A stretch of 64,000 bases of DNA from an uncultured Parafilimonas sp. (GTDB lineage Bacteria > Bacteroidota > Bacteroidia > Chitinophagales > Chitinophagaceae): NCBI GenBank assembly GCA_903882935.1, contig CAIRZB010000025.1, positions 29,080 through 93,079 of the forward strand, in the 5' to 3' direction. The notes under the pieces were generated by a model, which made no database searches, had not been told where the DNA came from, and saw only the letters and a program-made list of their open reading frames with translations. Position 1 is the stretch's first letter, and each line of letters starts with the position of its first letter. This document shows, piece by piece, positions 47,577 to 58,076 of the stretch. A program made the position numbers and the translations under genes.

Positions 47577-50500
47577 TTATTTTCTTCGCCAAAATTTCCT
47601 CAAATCCAGTGTATGGGGGTATTCGGGGTTAACTTCTAACGGTGGCGCGTCAATTACAAATTGTTTTGAATGCGGCTGAATGTAATGTTGTATTTCGCTA
47701 ATGTACGGTTGCGGTATTAACGTGCCTTGCGTGTGGGCGGTGTTTGTAAACCTGCTTATACGCCTGCTCTCGGCTTCGTAGCTGTTAACAGGGTACGTTT
47801 CGTAACTCCTGCCGCCGGGGTGGGCCACGTAATAAGTGCAACCGCCAATGCTCCGGCTGTTCCAAGTGTCCACAATGTCAAATGTTATGGGCGTGTCAAC
47901 ACCAATGGTTGGGTGCAGTGCACTTGGTGGTTGCCAAGCTCGGTAACGCACGCCGCCAACATACTCCTCTTTTATACCGGTTTCGTACAGTGGTATACGT
48001 TTGCCATTGCAAAGCAAGGTGTATCTGGCATTGTTTATGCCTTTTACCTTTACTTGCACACGCTCCAACGATGAGTCAACAAACCTTGCAGTGCCCGTGC
48101 TACTCATTTCCTCGCCCAGCACATGCCAAGGCTCAATACCCATACGCAGCTCAAGTTCAATGCCATTAACGTATACCCTGCCGTAATGCGGGAACCTGAA
48201 TTCAAAAAATGGGTCGAACCAGTTTAGCTGAAAAGGGTATCCCGCGTCATTCAGGTCGCTCACAATATCTTTAATGTCCTGCTCAACAAACCAAGGCAGC
48301 ATAAATTTATCCTGTAATTCTGTGCCCCAGCGTACCAAGTCGTGCTTATATGGCTTGTCCCAAAACTTTGCAACCAGCGCTCGTATCAATAGCATTTGCA
48401 GCATGCTCATCTGTTTATGCGGCGGCATGTCGAAGGCCCTAAATTCCAAAATGCCCAACCTGCCGGATGATGAATCAGGAGAGTACATTTTGTCTATACA
48501 AAGCTCCGAACGGTGGGTGTTGCCGGTAATATCGGTGAGCAAGTGCCTAAAGAGCCTATCAACCAGCCAAAACGGTGTATAACCATTTTCGGGTATCTGG
48601 CTAAAGGCAATTTCCATTTCATACAGTTTTTCCTCGCGCCCTTCGTCAATGCGGGGTGCTTGGCTTGTTGGGCCGATGAAGGAGCCGGAAAACAAGTATG
48701 AAAGCCCGGGGTGGTGCTGCCAATAAGTAATAATGCTTCTTAGTAAATCTGGCCTTCGTAATAAAGGGCTATCTGCCGGAGTTGCACCGCCAATGGTTAT
48801 ATGGTTGCCGCCCCCTGTGCCGCTGTGCCTGCCATCTAACATAAATTTATTGGTACCCAAGCGGCTTAAGTAAGCTTGTTGGTAAAGGGTGTCGGTGTTG
48901 GCCAACAAGTCTTTCCAATTGTTGGCGGGTTGTATGTTTACTTCAATTACCCCAGGGTCGGGCGAAACCACCAGCCTCTCCAAACGGTAATCCCTGGGGG
49001 GCTCGTAGCCCTCTATCCTTACCGGTATGTTTAGCTTTGCGGATGTTGCCTCCACCGATGCTATCAGGTCTAGATAATGTTCCAAATAACTTACCGGCGG
49101 CAGAAATACGTGTAAAATACCGTCCCTTACCTCCACTGAAATCGCCGTTTTAATCACCGGCACTTCATAAAGAATCTTTCGTTTTTCCTTGGGCGGCTCA
49201 GGCTTTTCCCCAAGCTTTTTCTTTTGTTCGGTTATTTTTTGCGGTACTATTTTTTTTGCGGGTAAGGCTTCCTCATGCAACAGCCCATACCGCGAGGCTA
49301 TGGAATCATGGTATTGGCCCAATGCAGGCAGCTCGTCAAACAAGCTGCGCTCTTCAAATTCTATTGCGTCTTCTTCTGCGGCGGGTATAGAGTCTAGTGG
49401 CAGGCGCAAACCCAAAGGCGAATTGCCGGGTATTAAAAAAAGTTGCTCCCTGTTAAACAGCCATTTACAGGTGCGCCAACTGTTGCTCCAATGGTTCCAC
49501 GCTAAGGGCAGTACATACCCTGCGGGGTTGCCAAGGCCTTTGTCTAGCAATTGGGCCAAGGTGCGTCTTTCCATGGAGTCTTTCAAATCCCCCTTGGTTG
49601 GGTCAATATTCACCGGCACCTTGCCTTCAGTCCATAAAAAGTAAAATACATCCTCGTATGCCGCGCTTATATTGTCGGTGGTAACGGCCAGGTATTTTGC
49701 TAATTCAACCGCAAAAGCCTCCGCATCTTTATGGGTATAGCCACGCCACGTTTTTTCGTGGGCTATTAGGTTAACATTTCTCCACACGGGTATACCGTCT
49801 TTACGCCAGTATAAGCCATATTGCCAGCGGGGCAAAGGTTCACCGGGGTACCATTTGCCTTGCCCATAGTGCAGCATGCCATTAGGGCCAAATGCTTGGC
49901 GCAGTTTGAAAATGAGTTCGTGCGACAGTTCGCGCTTCTCCTTGCCGTCGGCTGCGGTGTTCCACTGGGCGGATTCCATATCGTCAATGGAAACAAACGT
50001 AGGTTCGCCTCCCATGGTCAGGCGCACATCGCCTTTTTGCAGGTCTTCATCCACTTTGTAACCAAGTGCCTCAATGGCAGCCCATTGCTGCTCCGTGTAT
50101 GGTTTTGTAAAACGTGGGTCCTCGTGTAGGCGGGTTACCGTGTTACTAAAGGCAAAAGTGGTTTCGCATTTGTCTGTGGCACCCACCACAGGCGCCGCAC
50201 TGGCATAGTCGGGTGTGCACGCAAGCGGTATGTGCCCTTCCCCGGCAAATAGGCCAGATGTGGGGTCAAGGCCAATCCAGCCCGCACCGGGTATGTACAC
50301 CTCCGTCCAGGCATGCAGGTCGGTAAAATCATTTTCTGGCCCGGAGGGGCCGTCCAACGATTTTACATCGGCTGTTAATTGTACCAAGTAACCAGATACA
50401 AACCTTGCAGCCAGGCCCAAGTGCCGCAGTATTTGTACAAAAAGCCAAGCAGAATCCCGGCAGGAGCCGAGGGCTTTGCCCAAGGTTTCCTCGCAGGTTT

Positions 50501-51002
50501 GCACACCCGGCTCCATGCGTATGTTGTATTTAATGTCGTTGTTAAGCCGGGTATTCAAAGCCACTAAAAAATCTACTATGCGGGTAGGTGTCGTACGGTC
50601 AACCGCAGACAGCCATTGGGTAAGTTTTTCGCCGCTTTCGCGAATTTCCAGATAGGGTACCAGCTCTTTTGCCAATTCCCCTTTGTAAGTAAAAGGGTAG
50701 CTTTCTGCGTATTCCTCCACAAAAAAGTCAAAAGGGTTAATCACGATCATATCCGCAATTACCTCTACCTCAATTTTTAATTCAGTGGTTTGCTCAGGAA
50801 AAACAACCCGCGCCTGGTAGTTGCCAAAAGGGTCCTGCTGCCAGTTGATGAAATGGTCTTTAGGAGATATTTTGAATGAATAAGACTCAATTGGTGTTCT
50901 TGAATGAACAGCTGGCCGCAGCCTGAATACATGCGGCGACAAGGATACCGGCCTGTCGTAACTATACTTTGTATTGTGATTGATTGCAACTCTTATACCC
51001 AT
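47577..51002 (-). CDS. Transglutaminase / DUF2126 fusion protein
   Basis: 1141 residues, no signal peptide. The N-terminal part (to about 310) is a bacterial transglutaminase-like domain with the catalytic triad Cys181 (GSCRDSAW), His230 (TDLHAWTEVY) and Asp246 (GLDPTSG). The remaining 800 residues are DUF2126, with LTMGGEPTFVS and GRHSGTGGGNHITIGGATPADS as recognisable blocks. This fusion is common in bacteria and often clustered with an alpha-E/circularly permuted ATP-grasp gene, but no such gene is next to it here. It may act in peptide ligation or proteolysis; function is inferred. Confidence 0.92.
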   Translation of the reverse strand: MGIRVAINHNTKYSYDRPVSLSPHVFRLRPAVHSRTPIESYSFKISPKDHFINWQQDPFGNYQARVVFPEQTTELKIEVEVIADMIVINPFDFFVEEYAESYPFTYKGELAKELVPYLEIRESGEKLTQWLSAVDRTTPTRIVDFLVALNTRLNNDIKYNIRMEPGVQTCEETLGKALGSCRDSAWLFVQILRHLGLAARFVSGYLVQLTADVKSLDGPSGPENDFTDLHAWTEVYIPGAGWIGLDPTSGLFAGEGHIPLACTPDYASAAPVVGATDKCETTFAFSNTVTRLHEDPRFTKPYTEQQWAAIEALGYKVDEDLQKGDVRLTMGGEPTFVSIDDMESAQWNTAADGKEKRELSHELIFKLRQAFGPNGMLHYGQGKWYPGEPLPRWQYGLYWRKDGIPVWRNVNLIAHEKTWRGYTHKDAEAFAVELAKYLAVTTDNISAAYEDVFYFLWTEGKVPVNIDPTKGDLKDSMERRTLAQLLDKGLGNPAGYVLPLAWNHWSNSWRTCKWLFNREQLFLIPGNSPLGLRLPLDSIPAAEEDAIEFEERSLFDELPALGQYHDSIASRYGLLHEEALPAKKIVPQKITEQKKKLGEKPEPPKEKRKILYEVPVIKTAISVEVRDGILHVFLPPVSYLEHYLDLIASVEATSAKLNIPVRIEGYEPPRDYRLERLVVSPDPGVIEVNIQPANNWKDLLANTDTLYQQAYLSRLGTNKFMLDGRHSGTGGGNHITIGGATPADSPLLRRPDLLRSIITYWQHHPGLSYLFSGSFIGPTSQAPRIDEGREEKLYEMEIAFSQIPENGYTPFWLVDRLFRHLLTDITGNTHRSELCIDKMYSPDSSSGRLGILEFRAFDMPPHKQMSMLQMLLIRALVAKFWDKPYKHDLVRWGTELQDKFMLPWFVEQDIKDIVSDLNDAGYPFQLNWFDPFFEFRFPHYGRVYVNGIELELRMGIEPWHVLGEEMSSTGTARFVDSSLERVQVKVKGINNARYTLLCNGKRIPLYETGIKEEYVGGVRYRAWQPPSALHPTIGVDTPITFDIVDTWNSRSIGGCTYYVAHPGGRSYETYPVNSYEAESRRISRFTNTAHTQGTLIPQPYISEIQHYIQPHSKQFVIDAPPLEVNPEYPHTLDLRKFWRRK

Positions 51003-51132
51003 ACGTTTATATTAGTTTTTTGTGGCAGGCAATCTATTTAGAAAGGTAACGTATTTTTTTGTGTTAAAAAATAATGTTGGTAAAAGTAATTAGGGTTGGT
51101 TTGGACGGCCCGTAAAATTACCGATGATTTAG

Positions 51133-51909
51133 TTACGCACCCTTAAACACGGGCTTGCGTTTTTCTAAAAAGGCAGTGGTGCCTTCCTTCATGTCCTCTG
51201 TGCCAAAGCATTGGCCAAACGCCCGCACTTCGGTGGCAAAGCCGTTTTGGGTTTCGTCAAAAACCGCATTTGCTGCCGTTATGGCCGCGGCCACAGCCAA
51301 TGGCGCCTTGGCGTTTATGATGGCTAAAATAGCTTTTGCTTTATCTAACAATTCAGCTTGGGGTACCACATGGTTAACAAGGCCGTATTGCAACGCTGTA
51401 GGGGCATCAATCATGTTGCCAGTCATTATCATTTCCAAAGTGCGGCCTTTGCCAATTAATTGTGTTAGCCGTTGGGTGCCGCCGTAGCCTGGTATAATAC
51501 CCAAGTTAATTTCGGGCTGGCCAAATTTGGCATTGTCGCTGGCTATTCTAAAATGGCAGCTCATGGCCAACTCGCAGCCACCGCCCAAGGCAAAGCCGTT
51601 TACGGCGGCAACAATAGGTTTTGGCGAGTTTTCAATTTTGAAGAAGATGTCCTGCCCTTTTTTCGCCAAAGCCTCACCTTCCAAAGGGTTTAACCCCACA
51701 AATTCGCCGATGTCGGCCCCGGCAACAAAGCTTTTTGGGCCGGTGCCGGTAATGATGGCAGAGCGGATTAAATTGTTTGTATATATCTCGTCCAATACCT
51801 CTTCTAAATCGCGCATCACTTGCTGGTTTAGCGCGTTGAGTTTATCGGGCCGGTTAATAGTTATGATGTATATGCCTTCTTGAATAGAAGTTAATAGCGT
51901 TTGGTACAT
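51133..51909 (-). CDS. Enoyl-CoA hydratase/isomerase
   Basis: 258 residues of the crotonase fold. AIITGTGPKSFVAGADIGEF forms the first oxyanion half and VNGFALGGGCELAMSCHFRIA carries the second with a glutamate of the active site (quoted part: ALGGGCELAMSCHFRIA); a second acid lies in PEINLGIIPGYGGTQRL. It hydrates trans-2-enoyl-CoA in beta-oxidation. The ATG at 51909 is preferred because it gives the usual MYQTLLTSIQEGIYIITINRP start; the longer frame adds an unlikely 19 residues. No other beta-oxidation gene is adjacent. Confidence 0.93.
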   Translation of the reverse strand: MYQTLLTSIQEGIYIITINRPDKLNALNQQVMRDLEEVLDEIYTNNLIRSAIITGTGPKSFVAGADIGEFVGLNPLEGEALAKKGQDIFFKIENSPKPIVAAVNGFALGGGCELAMSCHFRIASDNAKFGQPEINLGIIPGYGGTQRLTQLIGKGRTLEMIMTGNMIDAPTALQYGLVNHVVPQAELLDKAKAILAIINAKAPLAVAAAITAANAVFDETQNGFATEVRAFGQCFGTEDMKEGTTAFLEKRKPVFKGA

Positions 51910-52013
51910 AATAGGTGTTTTGCGTTTTTTAAAATGGTATTGGCTGGGCCTTGGCAATAATAACAAAGGTATAATGCTACTGCAATTACTTGTTTCTTTT
52001 TTACCTTTCGCCC

Positions 52014-52616
52014 ATGAAAGTGCTTGACATAGTAAGTTATACCGGCATTTTTGTATTTGCCATAACCGGGGCTTTAAAGGCCCGTACTTTTAAGATGGAT
52101 ATTTTTGGCGCTGCGGTATTGGCTTTTGTAACTGCCTACGGTGGCGGCACCTTGCGCGATTTGCTGATTGGTGTGCGGCCCGTTAACTGGGTAAACGATA
52201 ATATTGCGTTATTGTTGGTTTGTTTTGCCACGGGGATTACGTTTATTTTTAAATCGAACTTTCGGGAGTTTAGGCGGATAATATTTTATACTGATGCCGC
52301 AGGCCTTGGCTTGTTTACCATTGCCGGTATTGAAAAAAGCCTGCTGGTGGGTATTAACGGGGAGTATGCCGTGGTGATGGGGGTTATAACATCCACCTTT
52401 GGTGGTTTGATTGCCGATATATTGTGCAACGCGGTACCCAACCTTTTAAAGCGGGGCGAGTTATATGCCACGGCCAGCCTTGTGGGCGGGATTATTTATA
52501 TTGCTTTAAAGCAGGTGCCACTAGACTATAATACCAACTTGATAGTATGCGTAATAATTGTAGTGGGGATAAGGATTTACTCAAAAAGGAAGCGGCTAAC
52601 CTTGCCCGAAATTTAA
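52014..52616 (+). CDS. Trimeric intracellular cation channel (TRIC/UPF0126) protein
   Basis: 200 residues with seven predicted helices made of two similar halves. The pattern [20 protein letters not shown] and [16 protein letters not shown] recurs in the second half ([10 protein letters not shown] and [10 protein letters not shown]). Prokaryotic TRIC proteins form potassium-conducting homotrimers in the inner membrane. The last four bases overlap the stop of the convergent B12-binding gene. The start is the ATG in front of [12 protein letters not shown]. Confidence 0.9.
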   Translation: MKVLDIVSYTGIFVFAITGALKARTFKMDIFGAAVLAFVTAYGGGTLRDLLIGVRPVNWVNDNIALLLVCFATGITFIFKSNFREFRRIIFYTDAAGLGLFTIAGIEKSLLVGINGEYAVVMGVITSTFGGLIADILCNAVPNLLKRGELYATASLVGGIIYIALKQVPLDYNTNLIVCVIIVVGIRIYSKRKRLTLPEI

Positions 52617-53062
52617 AATGCCCTGTGGTTTTGAACCCAATTTGTTATATATGTGGCAATTTCGGTGGTAGTGGTGCCAGGGGCAAAAAGCCGGCCCACG
52701 CCCATGTTGTTCAGCTGTTGCATGTCATCCTCCGGTATTATTCCGCCGCCGGTAAGCAGTACGTCGTTCATTTCCTTTTCCTGCAGAAGTTTCAATATTT
52801 TAGGAAAAACAGTCATATGGGCACCGCTTAAAATACTTATGCCAATGGCATCCGCATCTTCCTGCAGGGCCGCATTTACCACCATTTCTGGCGTTTGGCG
52901 CAGGCCAGTGTAAATAACTTCCATGCCTGCATCGCGCAAAGCAGCAGCAATTACCTTGGCACCACGGTCATGCCCGTCTAAGCCCACTTTTGCAACCAGC
53001 ACCCGTATAGGGCGGTGCAATGTATTAGCGTTTTTATTCTCTGTGCCCAATGCATCCATCAT
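52613..53062 (-). CDS. Cobalamin (B12)-binding protein, methylmalonyl-CoA mutase C-terminal type
   Basis: 149 residues, the size of a stand-alone B12-binding subunit. [11 protein letters not shown] carries the cobalamin-ligating histidine of the DxHxxG motif, and GISILSGAH and [12 protein letters not shown] are the other conserved blocks. It would pair with a substrate-binding mutase subunit, which is not in the window. An open frame extends upstream to a GTG at 53236, but those 58 residues do not look like the family and include an eleven-G tract; the ATG at 53062 is chosen. Confidence 0.88.
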   Translation of the reverse strand: MMDALGTENKNANTLHRPIRVLVAKVGLDGHDRGAKVIAAALRDAGMEVIYTGLRQTPEMVVNAALQEDADAIGISILSGAHMTVFPKILKLLQEKEMNDVLLTGGGIIPEDDMQQLNNMGVGRLFAPGTTTTEIATYITNWVQNHRAF

Positions 53063-53248
53063 GTCAAATAATTTTAAAGCCAAGCGTTCTGCACACCAAA
53101 TATAAACATTGGCGGTTAGCAAGCCTACATAATCAATTCTTTGGGCATCTTGGCAAGGGCTTTTGGCAGAATTATTGATGTGTTTTAGTGCATGGTTGGT
53201 TGCAAAACATACCCCCCCCCCCACGCACGTTGCCACGGCGGTGTGTGC

Positions 53249-53980
53249 TTAAAATTTTCTCCTAATAATATCGGGTAGCATCTGCCGCCAGGTACTCCAG
53301 TCGTGCCTTATGTCGGGGCCCCAAACCTCCAAATCGTGCCAAACGCCTTTATCCCACAAAACTTGCGAAAAACGTCTGTTGGCCGAAGGGTCCTCGTATT
53401 CACCGCTGCCTGTGGAAATGTGTATATGGTGGCTTGCCTTTATCTTGTTTAAATACCATGCATCGTTTAAATTAGGTATGTAATGTATGGGGCTGTTGTA
53501 GTACACCTGTTCGTCCCAAAAGCCTTTGGTGTATTCGGTAAGGTCGTACACCCCGCTCATGCTAATCACTCCGTTAATGATGTCGGGCCTTTTTAAAAAC
53601 AGGTTCATGGCATGCAGCGCACCAAATGATGCCCCGCAGGTGTACACCATGGTATTGTTGCTGGTGTTGTTGCGTATAAACGGCAGTACCTCATTGTGTA
53701 CATAAGCATTAAACTGGTTTTGGCGTATGGCCTTGTGGGCGGGTTCCATACTGTTGTTCATCCAACTTTCGTTGTTCATGCTGTTAATGCTAAAAACTTT
53801 CATTTTTCCGTTCTTAATATAGGGGCTTAATGCGTCTATCAGTTGAAATCGTTCATATTCCAAATAATCAGCGGCGGCAGTAGGTATCATCAAAAGCGCA
53901 AAGCCGTAATGGCCATAGGTGGCAATGGGCATTTGCTTGTTTAAAGCCGGGCTGTACCACGATGTAGTTTCTCTATGCAT
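53249..53980 (-). CDS. Esterase family alpha/beta hydrolase
   Basis: 243 residues, no signal peptide. CGASFGA (Ser118) is the nucleophile elbow and a late DIRHDWSTW holds the catalytic histidine; an aspartate in the GSGEYEDP region may complete the triad. The layout matches the putative esterase D / Fes-like family. Substrate unknown. It lies on the same strand as the ParA gene upstream (22-base gap) and the B12-binding gene downstream. Confidence 0.87.
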   Translation of the reverse strand: MHRETTSWYSPALNKQMPIATYGHYGFALLMIPTAAADYLEYERFQLIDALSPYIKNGKMKVFSINSMNNESWMNNSMEPAHKAIRQNQFNAYVHNEVLPFIRNNTSNNTMVYTCGASFGALHAMNLFLKRPDIINGVISMSGVYDLTEYTKGFWDEQVYYNSPIHYIPNLNDAWYLNKIKASHHIHISTGSGEYEDPSANRRFSQVLWDKGVWHDLEVWGPDIRHDWSTWRQMLPDIIRRKF

Positions 53981-54001
53981 GGGTATTTGTTTTGTTGCGC
54001 G

Positions 54002-54739
54002 TTAAAAACATGTTTTTTTCACTTCATGCCAAAGGTCTCGGTAACATTGTGCCGCGTAGCTGGAGTTGGCAAACTCAAACAAAGGCTGTTGGTGCATACC
54101 CATTTTTTCCACATCGCTTAAATACGGTATATAATTTTTAAAAAACACCTTATCCTTATAAAACTGCTGCATCACCTCATAGTGCATAGTCTTCCTATGG
54201 TCAACCATGCTAAAAAAGCATTTTATTTTAGCGGTGTCTAAGCTGTTTTCTACAAAATAACTGGCAACCGTTTCGTAGGATCGTATTGAAAGGGTGGTAG
54301 GTATATTTGGCATAAGCACCCAGTCTGCCGCGTTAAAAATATTTACATGCAGCAAGCTTATGCCGGGCGGGCAATCCAGCACTACCAAATCAAACCCTTT
54401 TAGGCCATTGATGAGGTTTTTTATTTTTTTTCGGTTTTGCTTCATTTCGTCTAGCAAAATGTCGGCATTGCGGGCCGAGATGTCGGCAGGTATAACATAT
54501 AGTTTTTCAAACGCCGTTTCTTGTACGGCATCCTTCAACGCCATTTCATCCGTAAATATTTTTTTGCTTTCGTTTTTAACAGCAGGCTCAACATTAAGGT
54601 AAAAGCTGGAGGACCCCTGCGGGTCTAAATCCCAAATAGCTGTTTTTAAACCCTCAACGGCAGCCAAGTAGGCGAGGTTTATGGCCGACGCTGTTTTGCC
54701 AACCCCTCCCTTGAGATTATAAAGTGCCAGAACTGTCAT
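54002..54739 (-). CDS. ParA/MinD-type ATPase, no ParB partner
   Basis: 245 residues. Deviant Walker A KGGVGKTASA (residues 10-19), Walker A' WDLDPQGS and Walker B LVVLDCPPGIS are all present. It dimerises on ATP and binds DNA or membrane to place chromosomes, plasmids or protein clusters. No parB or parS-like site is adjacent, so it is an orphan ParA that may place another cargo. It starts an apparent leftward group with the esterase gene. Confidence 0.88.
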   Translation of the reverse strand: MTVLALYNLKGGVGKTASAINLAYLAAVEGLKTAIWDLDPQGSSSFYLNVEPAVKNESKKIFTDEMALKDAVQETAFEKLYVIPADISARNADILLDEMKQNRKKIKNLINGLKGFDLVVLDCPPGISLLHVNIFNAADWVLMPNIPTTLSIRSYETVASYFVENSLDTAKIKCFFSMVDHRKTMHYEVMQQFYKDKVFFKNYIPYLSDVEKMGMHQQPLFEFANSSYAAQCYRDLWHEVKKTCF

Positions 54740-54972
54740 ACAAACAATTTATAGGGAAAATTACGGAAAAGCATTGGAATGTTGCCGCCAAACCTTGCAA
54801 GTACTGCAATAAATAACGCTGTATTAAAGTATATTACTAAAAACCAACTATATCAAATGGCTACCTCAAATTATTGTTATATGTAACAAATAACCTTCTT
54901 TACTTTGCAGTTGTTTTAGTACATAATTACACCTGTTGAAAACCGTCATGACTGAAAAACCAATGTAACCAC

Positions 54973-57327
54973 ATGCGTCTGGTAACCCAAAAAATAACAC
55001 CGCTTTTAGTTTTGATAATTTTAGGCTGTGCCAGTTGTACATCCAATAACGGGGGTAATCCGCAGGCCATTAAAGGCGTTATTGATTTACGGAACGAAGA
55101 CTTTGGGGAAAAGGATGTTGCCTTGGATGGTGAATGGCAGTTTTACTGGCTACAGTTGTTGCAACCCGCGGAGGTTGACACTGCCAAATATACTTTTACC
55201 CAGTTTCCCGTTTTATGGAACACGGTCGGCTTATCCGCCAGCGGTTTTGCAACTTACCATGTAAAAGTATTGCTGCCCAGTAATAGGCCGCCGTTGGCTG
55301 TGTTTGTGCCCGATGTGTATACCGCGTATAACCTGTACATTAATGGCCGCTTGTTTGCCAACAATGGCAGGCCCGCCATTAGCAAACAAGCGTTTACGCC
55401 GCACTGGATAAGTTACACACTTGAACTTGCAGCCAACACAGATACCCTGGATATGGTGTTGCAGGTGGCCAATTTTGTACATTCAAAGGGTGGGCCTTAC
55501 AAGCATATTTTAATAGGCAGCAAAGAAAGGCTTTTGTTGGAGGATAAAAGAAACTCAGGTATAGACCTTTTGCTGGCCGGCTGTATTTTTATGAGCGGTT
55601 TGTTTTTTTTCAGCCTGTTTATTTTCGGCACGCGGGATAAGGCCACCCTGTTTTTTTCGCTGTTTAGCTTTTTTTTAAGCTACCGTGTGCTAGGTTCAAG
55701 AATGTACGTGCTACATTCCTTATTGCCTCACCTTGGCTGGGGCATAACAGTACATGCCGAATACCTTTCCTTATATACGGCCGTAGGCTTTTTTATGATG
55801 TACCTGAGGCACCTTTACCCTAAAGACTCTAACAAAAACCTTGTTTACCTAGTGGTGGTAGTGTGTGCGGTGTTCTGCCTGGTAACCTTGCTTTTACCGC
55901 CTGTTATGTTTACGCAGCTAATAAACCCATTTTTAATTTTGGTATTGGTATACATCGTTTATGTGCTTTATGTGTACTTGCGTGCGTTTAAAAATAAAAG
56001 GGTAGGGGCTTTGTACGCTTTGTTTAGCACCTGCATAATGTTGTTGATTATAGTTACCATCGACTTGGAATATTTTGGGTTGGTATCCTACCCGCGCGTA
56101 CTGCTTTTTTTAGGGTATGTGGTTTTTTTCTTCCTGCAATCTCTAATCTTGTCTTTTAGGTTTGCGAATGAGTTAAAGCAAGCCAAAAACCAAGCAGAGC
56201 AAGGGCTGCGGGCGAAATCGGAATTCCTGTCTACCATGTCGCACGAAATTAGGACACCCTTGAACTCCGTGATTGGCATGAGCCATTTGATGTTGCAAAA
56301 CCAGCCGCGTAAAGACCAGGAGGAACAATTGAATGTTCTGCTGTTTTCGGCCAACAACTTGCTGTCCATCGTGAATGATATATTGGATTTTAATAAAATA
56401 GAAGCCAATAAAATTAATTTTGAGCGGATTGAAATGGACTTGGCCGTGCTGGCTAGAAATATCAATAGCGGCTTAAAAGCCACGGCTGCGGATAAGGGCA
56501 TTGAGCTTAGGCTTGAAATTGACGAAAAGCTACAGTTTAATGTAATGGGTGACCCTACCCGTACAAGCCAAGTGCTGATTAATTTAGTACACAATGCCAT
56601 AAAATTTACAAAAAAAGGGTATGTATTGCTCTCTATTAAGGTGGAGAGCTTGTTTGACGGGGAGGCTGCCATTCTTTTTTCAGTAAAGGATACCGGAATT
56701 GGGATACCTGCGGAAAAACAGCAAATGATATTTGAGCAGTTTACCCAGGCGGATTCTTCCACGCAAAGAAGTTTTGGCGGTACCGGCCTGGGGCTTTCCA
56801 TTTGCAAAAAGCTGCTGGAGTTGCAAGGGAGTAGGTTGCAATTGAAGAGTGTTGCCGGGGAGGGTTCGGAATTTTATTTTACCCAAAAATTTTCTACCCT
56901 GGCCCGGAGGCTGACGGTAAACACCGTTGAGAAAAGTGTAAAGCCAGACGGAGCAGGTAGTTTGGTGGGGATAGACATTTTGTTGGTTGAAGACAACGCA
57001 ATGAATGTTTTTGTTGCCAAAAGCTTTTTGCAAAAATGGGGTGCGCGTATTGATGTGGCAGGCAACGGTTTGGAAGCCTTGGAACAACTAGATGTTAAGC
57101 GCCATAAGATAGTGTTGATGGATATGCACATGCCAGAGATGGACGGCTACCAAGCAAGCGCAAAAATGAGGGAAATGGGCGTAACCCTGCCTATAATTGC
57201 ACTTACGGCCAGTGTGCCAAAGGAAGACGAACAGGATAAACTTACCCTTGCCGGCATAAATGATATTATTATAAAACCTTTTGACCCCAAAGACCTTTTG
57301 CGAATTGTGCTGCATTACTTAAAATAG
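54973..57327 (+). CDS. 7TMR-DISM hybrid sensor histidine kinase / response regulator
   Basis: 784 residues. A signal sequence is followed by a periplasmic jelly-roll 7TMR-DISMED2 domain (about residues 35-185), a seven-helix DISM block (about 195-395), a HisKA domain with phospho-site His424 ([14 protein letters not shown]), an ATPase domain ([29 protein letters not shown]) and a C-terminal receiver with Asp717 ([12 protein letters not shown]). It senses an unknown extracellular ligand, perhaps a carbohydrate, and relays phosphate. No output regulator is adjacent. Confidence 0.93.
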   Translation: MRLVTQKITPLLVLIILGCASCTSNNGGNPQAIKGVIDLRNEDFGEKDVALDGEWQFYWLQLLQPAEVDTAKYTFTQFPVLWNTVGLSASGFATYHVKVLLPSNRPPLAVFVPDVYTAYNLYINGRLFANNGRPAISKQAFTPHWISYTLELAANTDTLDMVLQVANFVHSKGGPYKHILIGSKERLLLEDKRNSGIDLLLAGCIFMSGLFFFSLFIFGTRDKATLFFSLFSFFLSYRVLGSRMYVLHSLLPHLGWGITVHAEYLSLYTAVGFFMMYLRHLYPKDSNKNLVYLVVVVCAVFCLVTLLLPPVMFTQLINPFLILVLVYIVYVLYVYLRAFKNKRVGALYALFSTCIMLLIIVTIDLEYFGLVSYPRVLLFLGYVVFFFLQSLILSFRFANELKQAKNQAEQGLRAKSEFLSTMSHEIRTPLNSVIGMSHLMLQNQPRKDQEEQLNVLLFSANNLLSIVNDILDFNKIEANKINFERIEMDLAVLARNINSGLKATAADKGIELRLEIDEKLQFNVMGDPTRTSQVLINLVHNAIKFTKKGYVLLSIKVESLFDGEAAILFSVKDTGIGIPAEKQQMIFEQFTQADSSTQRSFGGTGLGLSICKKLLELQGSRLQLKSVAGEGSEFYFTQKFSTLARRLTVNTVEKSVKPDGAGSLVGIDILLVEDNAMNVFVAKSFLQKWGARIDVAGNGLEALEQLDVKRHKIVLMDMHMPEMDGYQASAKMREMGVTLPIIALTASVPKEDEQDKLTLAGINDIIIKPFDPKDLLRIVLHYLK

Positions 57328-57500
57328 CCTACGGTTTGCTTAAGTAAGGTGTACTTAAAAAGGCCGCTTTTTGCAGGGTAATTGCAAAACCAAATGGTGA
57401 AGTTTGTTAAATGTAATGCCGGTGCCATGGTACGCCTTGTGGCATATTATTACCCGCTACGCCAGCATGCTTTTATTACCTTTGGTGCTTAACAGCAAAT

Positions 57501-58043
57501 ATGCCTATGCAAGCGCAGGTTGTTGCACAAACCCAAAAATGGGTGCAGGAGATAGTGGTAGGTTGTAATTTTTGCCCATTTGCGGCCAGGGAAGTAAAGC
57601 GCGGCAGCATCCGTTACCTGGTGGAGGAAAGTGCGGAATTGAAAACCTGCCTCGAAACTTTTATAATGGAATGTGCCCGGCTGGATGAGGATGCCAGTAT
57701 AGAAACAACGTTAATTATCTTTCCAAACGCTTTTAAAAAATTCAATGATTATTTGGATGCAGTGGCACTTGCAGAAAAGCTATTAAAGCTGCATAAATAC
57801 GAAGGTGTGTACCAAGTGGCCAGCTTTCACCCTTTGTATAGGTTTAGCAAAACACCCATGGATGATGCTGCCAATTACACCAACCGGTCAATATACCCTA
57901 TGCTGCATTTGTTGCGCGAAGAAAGCATAGAAAAAGCTTTGGAGCATTACCCAAACCCTGAGGATATACCCGACCGTAACACCATGTTTGCCCGCGAAAA
58001 GGGTGCGGCTTATATGAAGATGTTGCGGGACAGCTGTATGTAG
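57501..58043 (+). CDS. DUF1415 family protein
   Basis: 180 residues, the usual family length. The start QAQVVAQTQKWVQEIVVGCNFCPFA with its CxxC (quoted part: WVQEIVVGCNFCPFA) and the block VASFHPLYRF are diagnostic. Function is not known; no partner is adjacent. The downstream TPR gene converges on it. Confidence 0.9.
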   Translation: MPMQAQVVAQTQKWVQEIVVGCNFCPFAAREVKRGSIRYLVEESAELKTCLETFIMECARLDEDASIETTLIIFPNAFKKFNDYLDAVALAEKLLKLHKYEGVYQVASFHPLYRFSKTPMDDAANYTNRSIYPMLHLLREESIEKALEHYPNPEDIPDRNTMFAREKGAAYMKMLRDSCM

Positions 58044-58076
58044 TGAGTGCGGCCAACAGGGTGGTAAATACAATAT

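Noticed and set aside
53063..53236. Longer start of the B12-binding protein at GTG 53236
   Set aside because: The extra 58 residues do not resemble the family and include a G11 tract; the ATG at 53062 gives a normal N-terminus.
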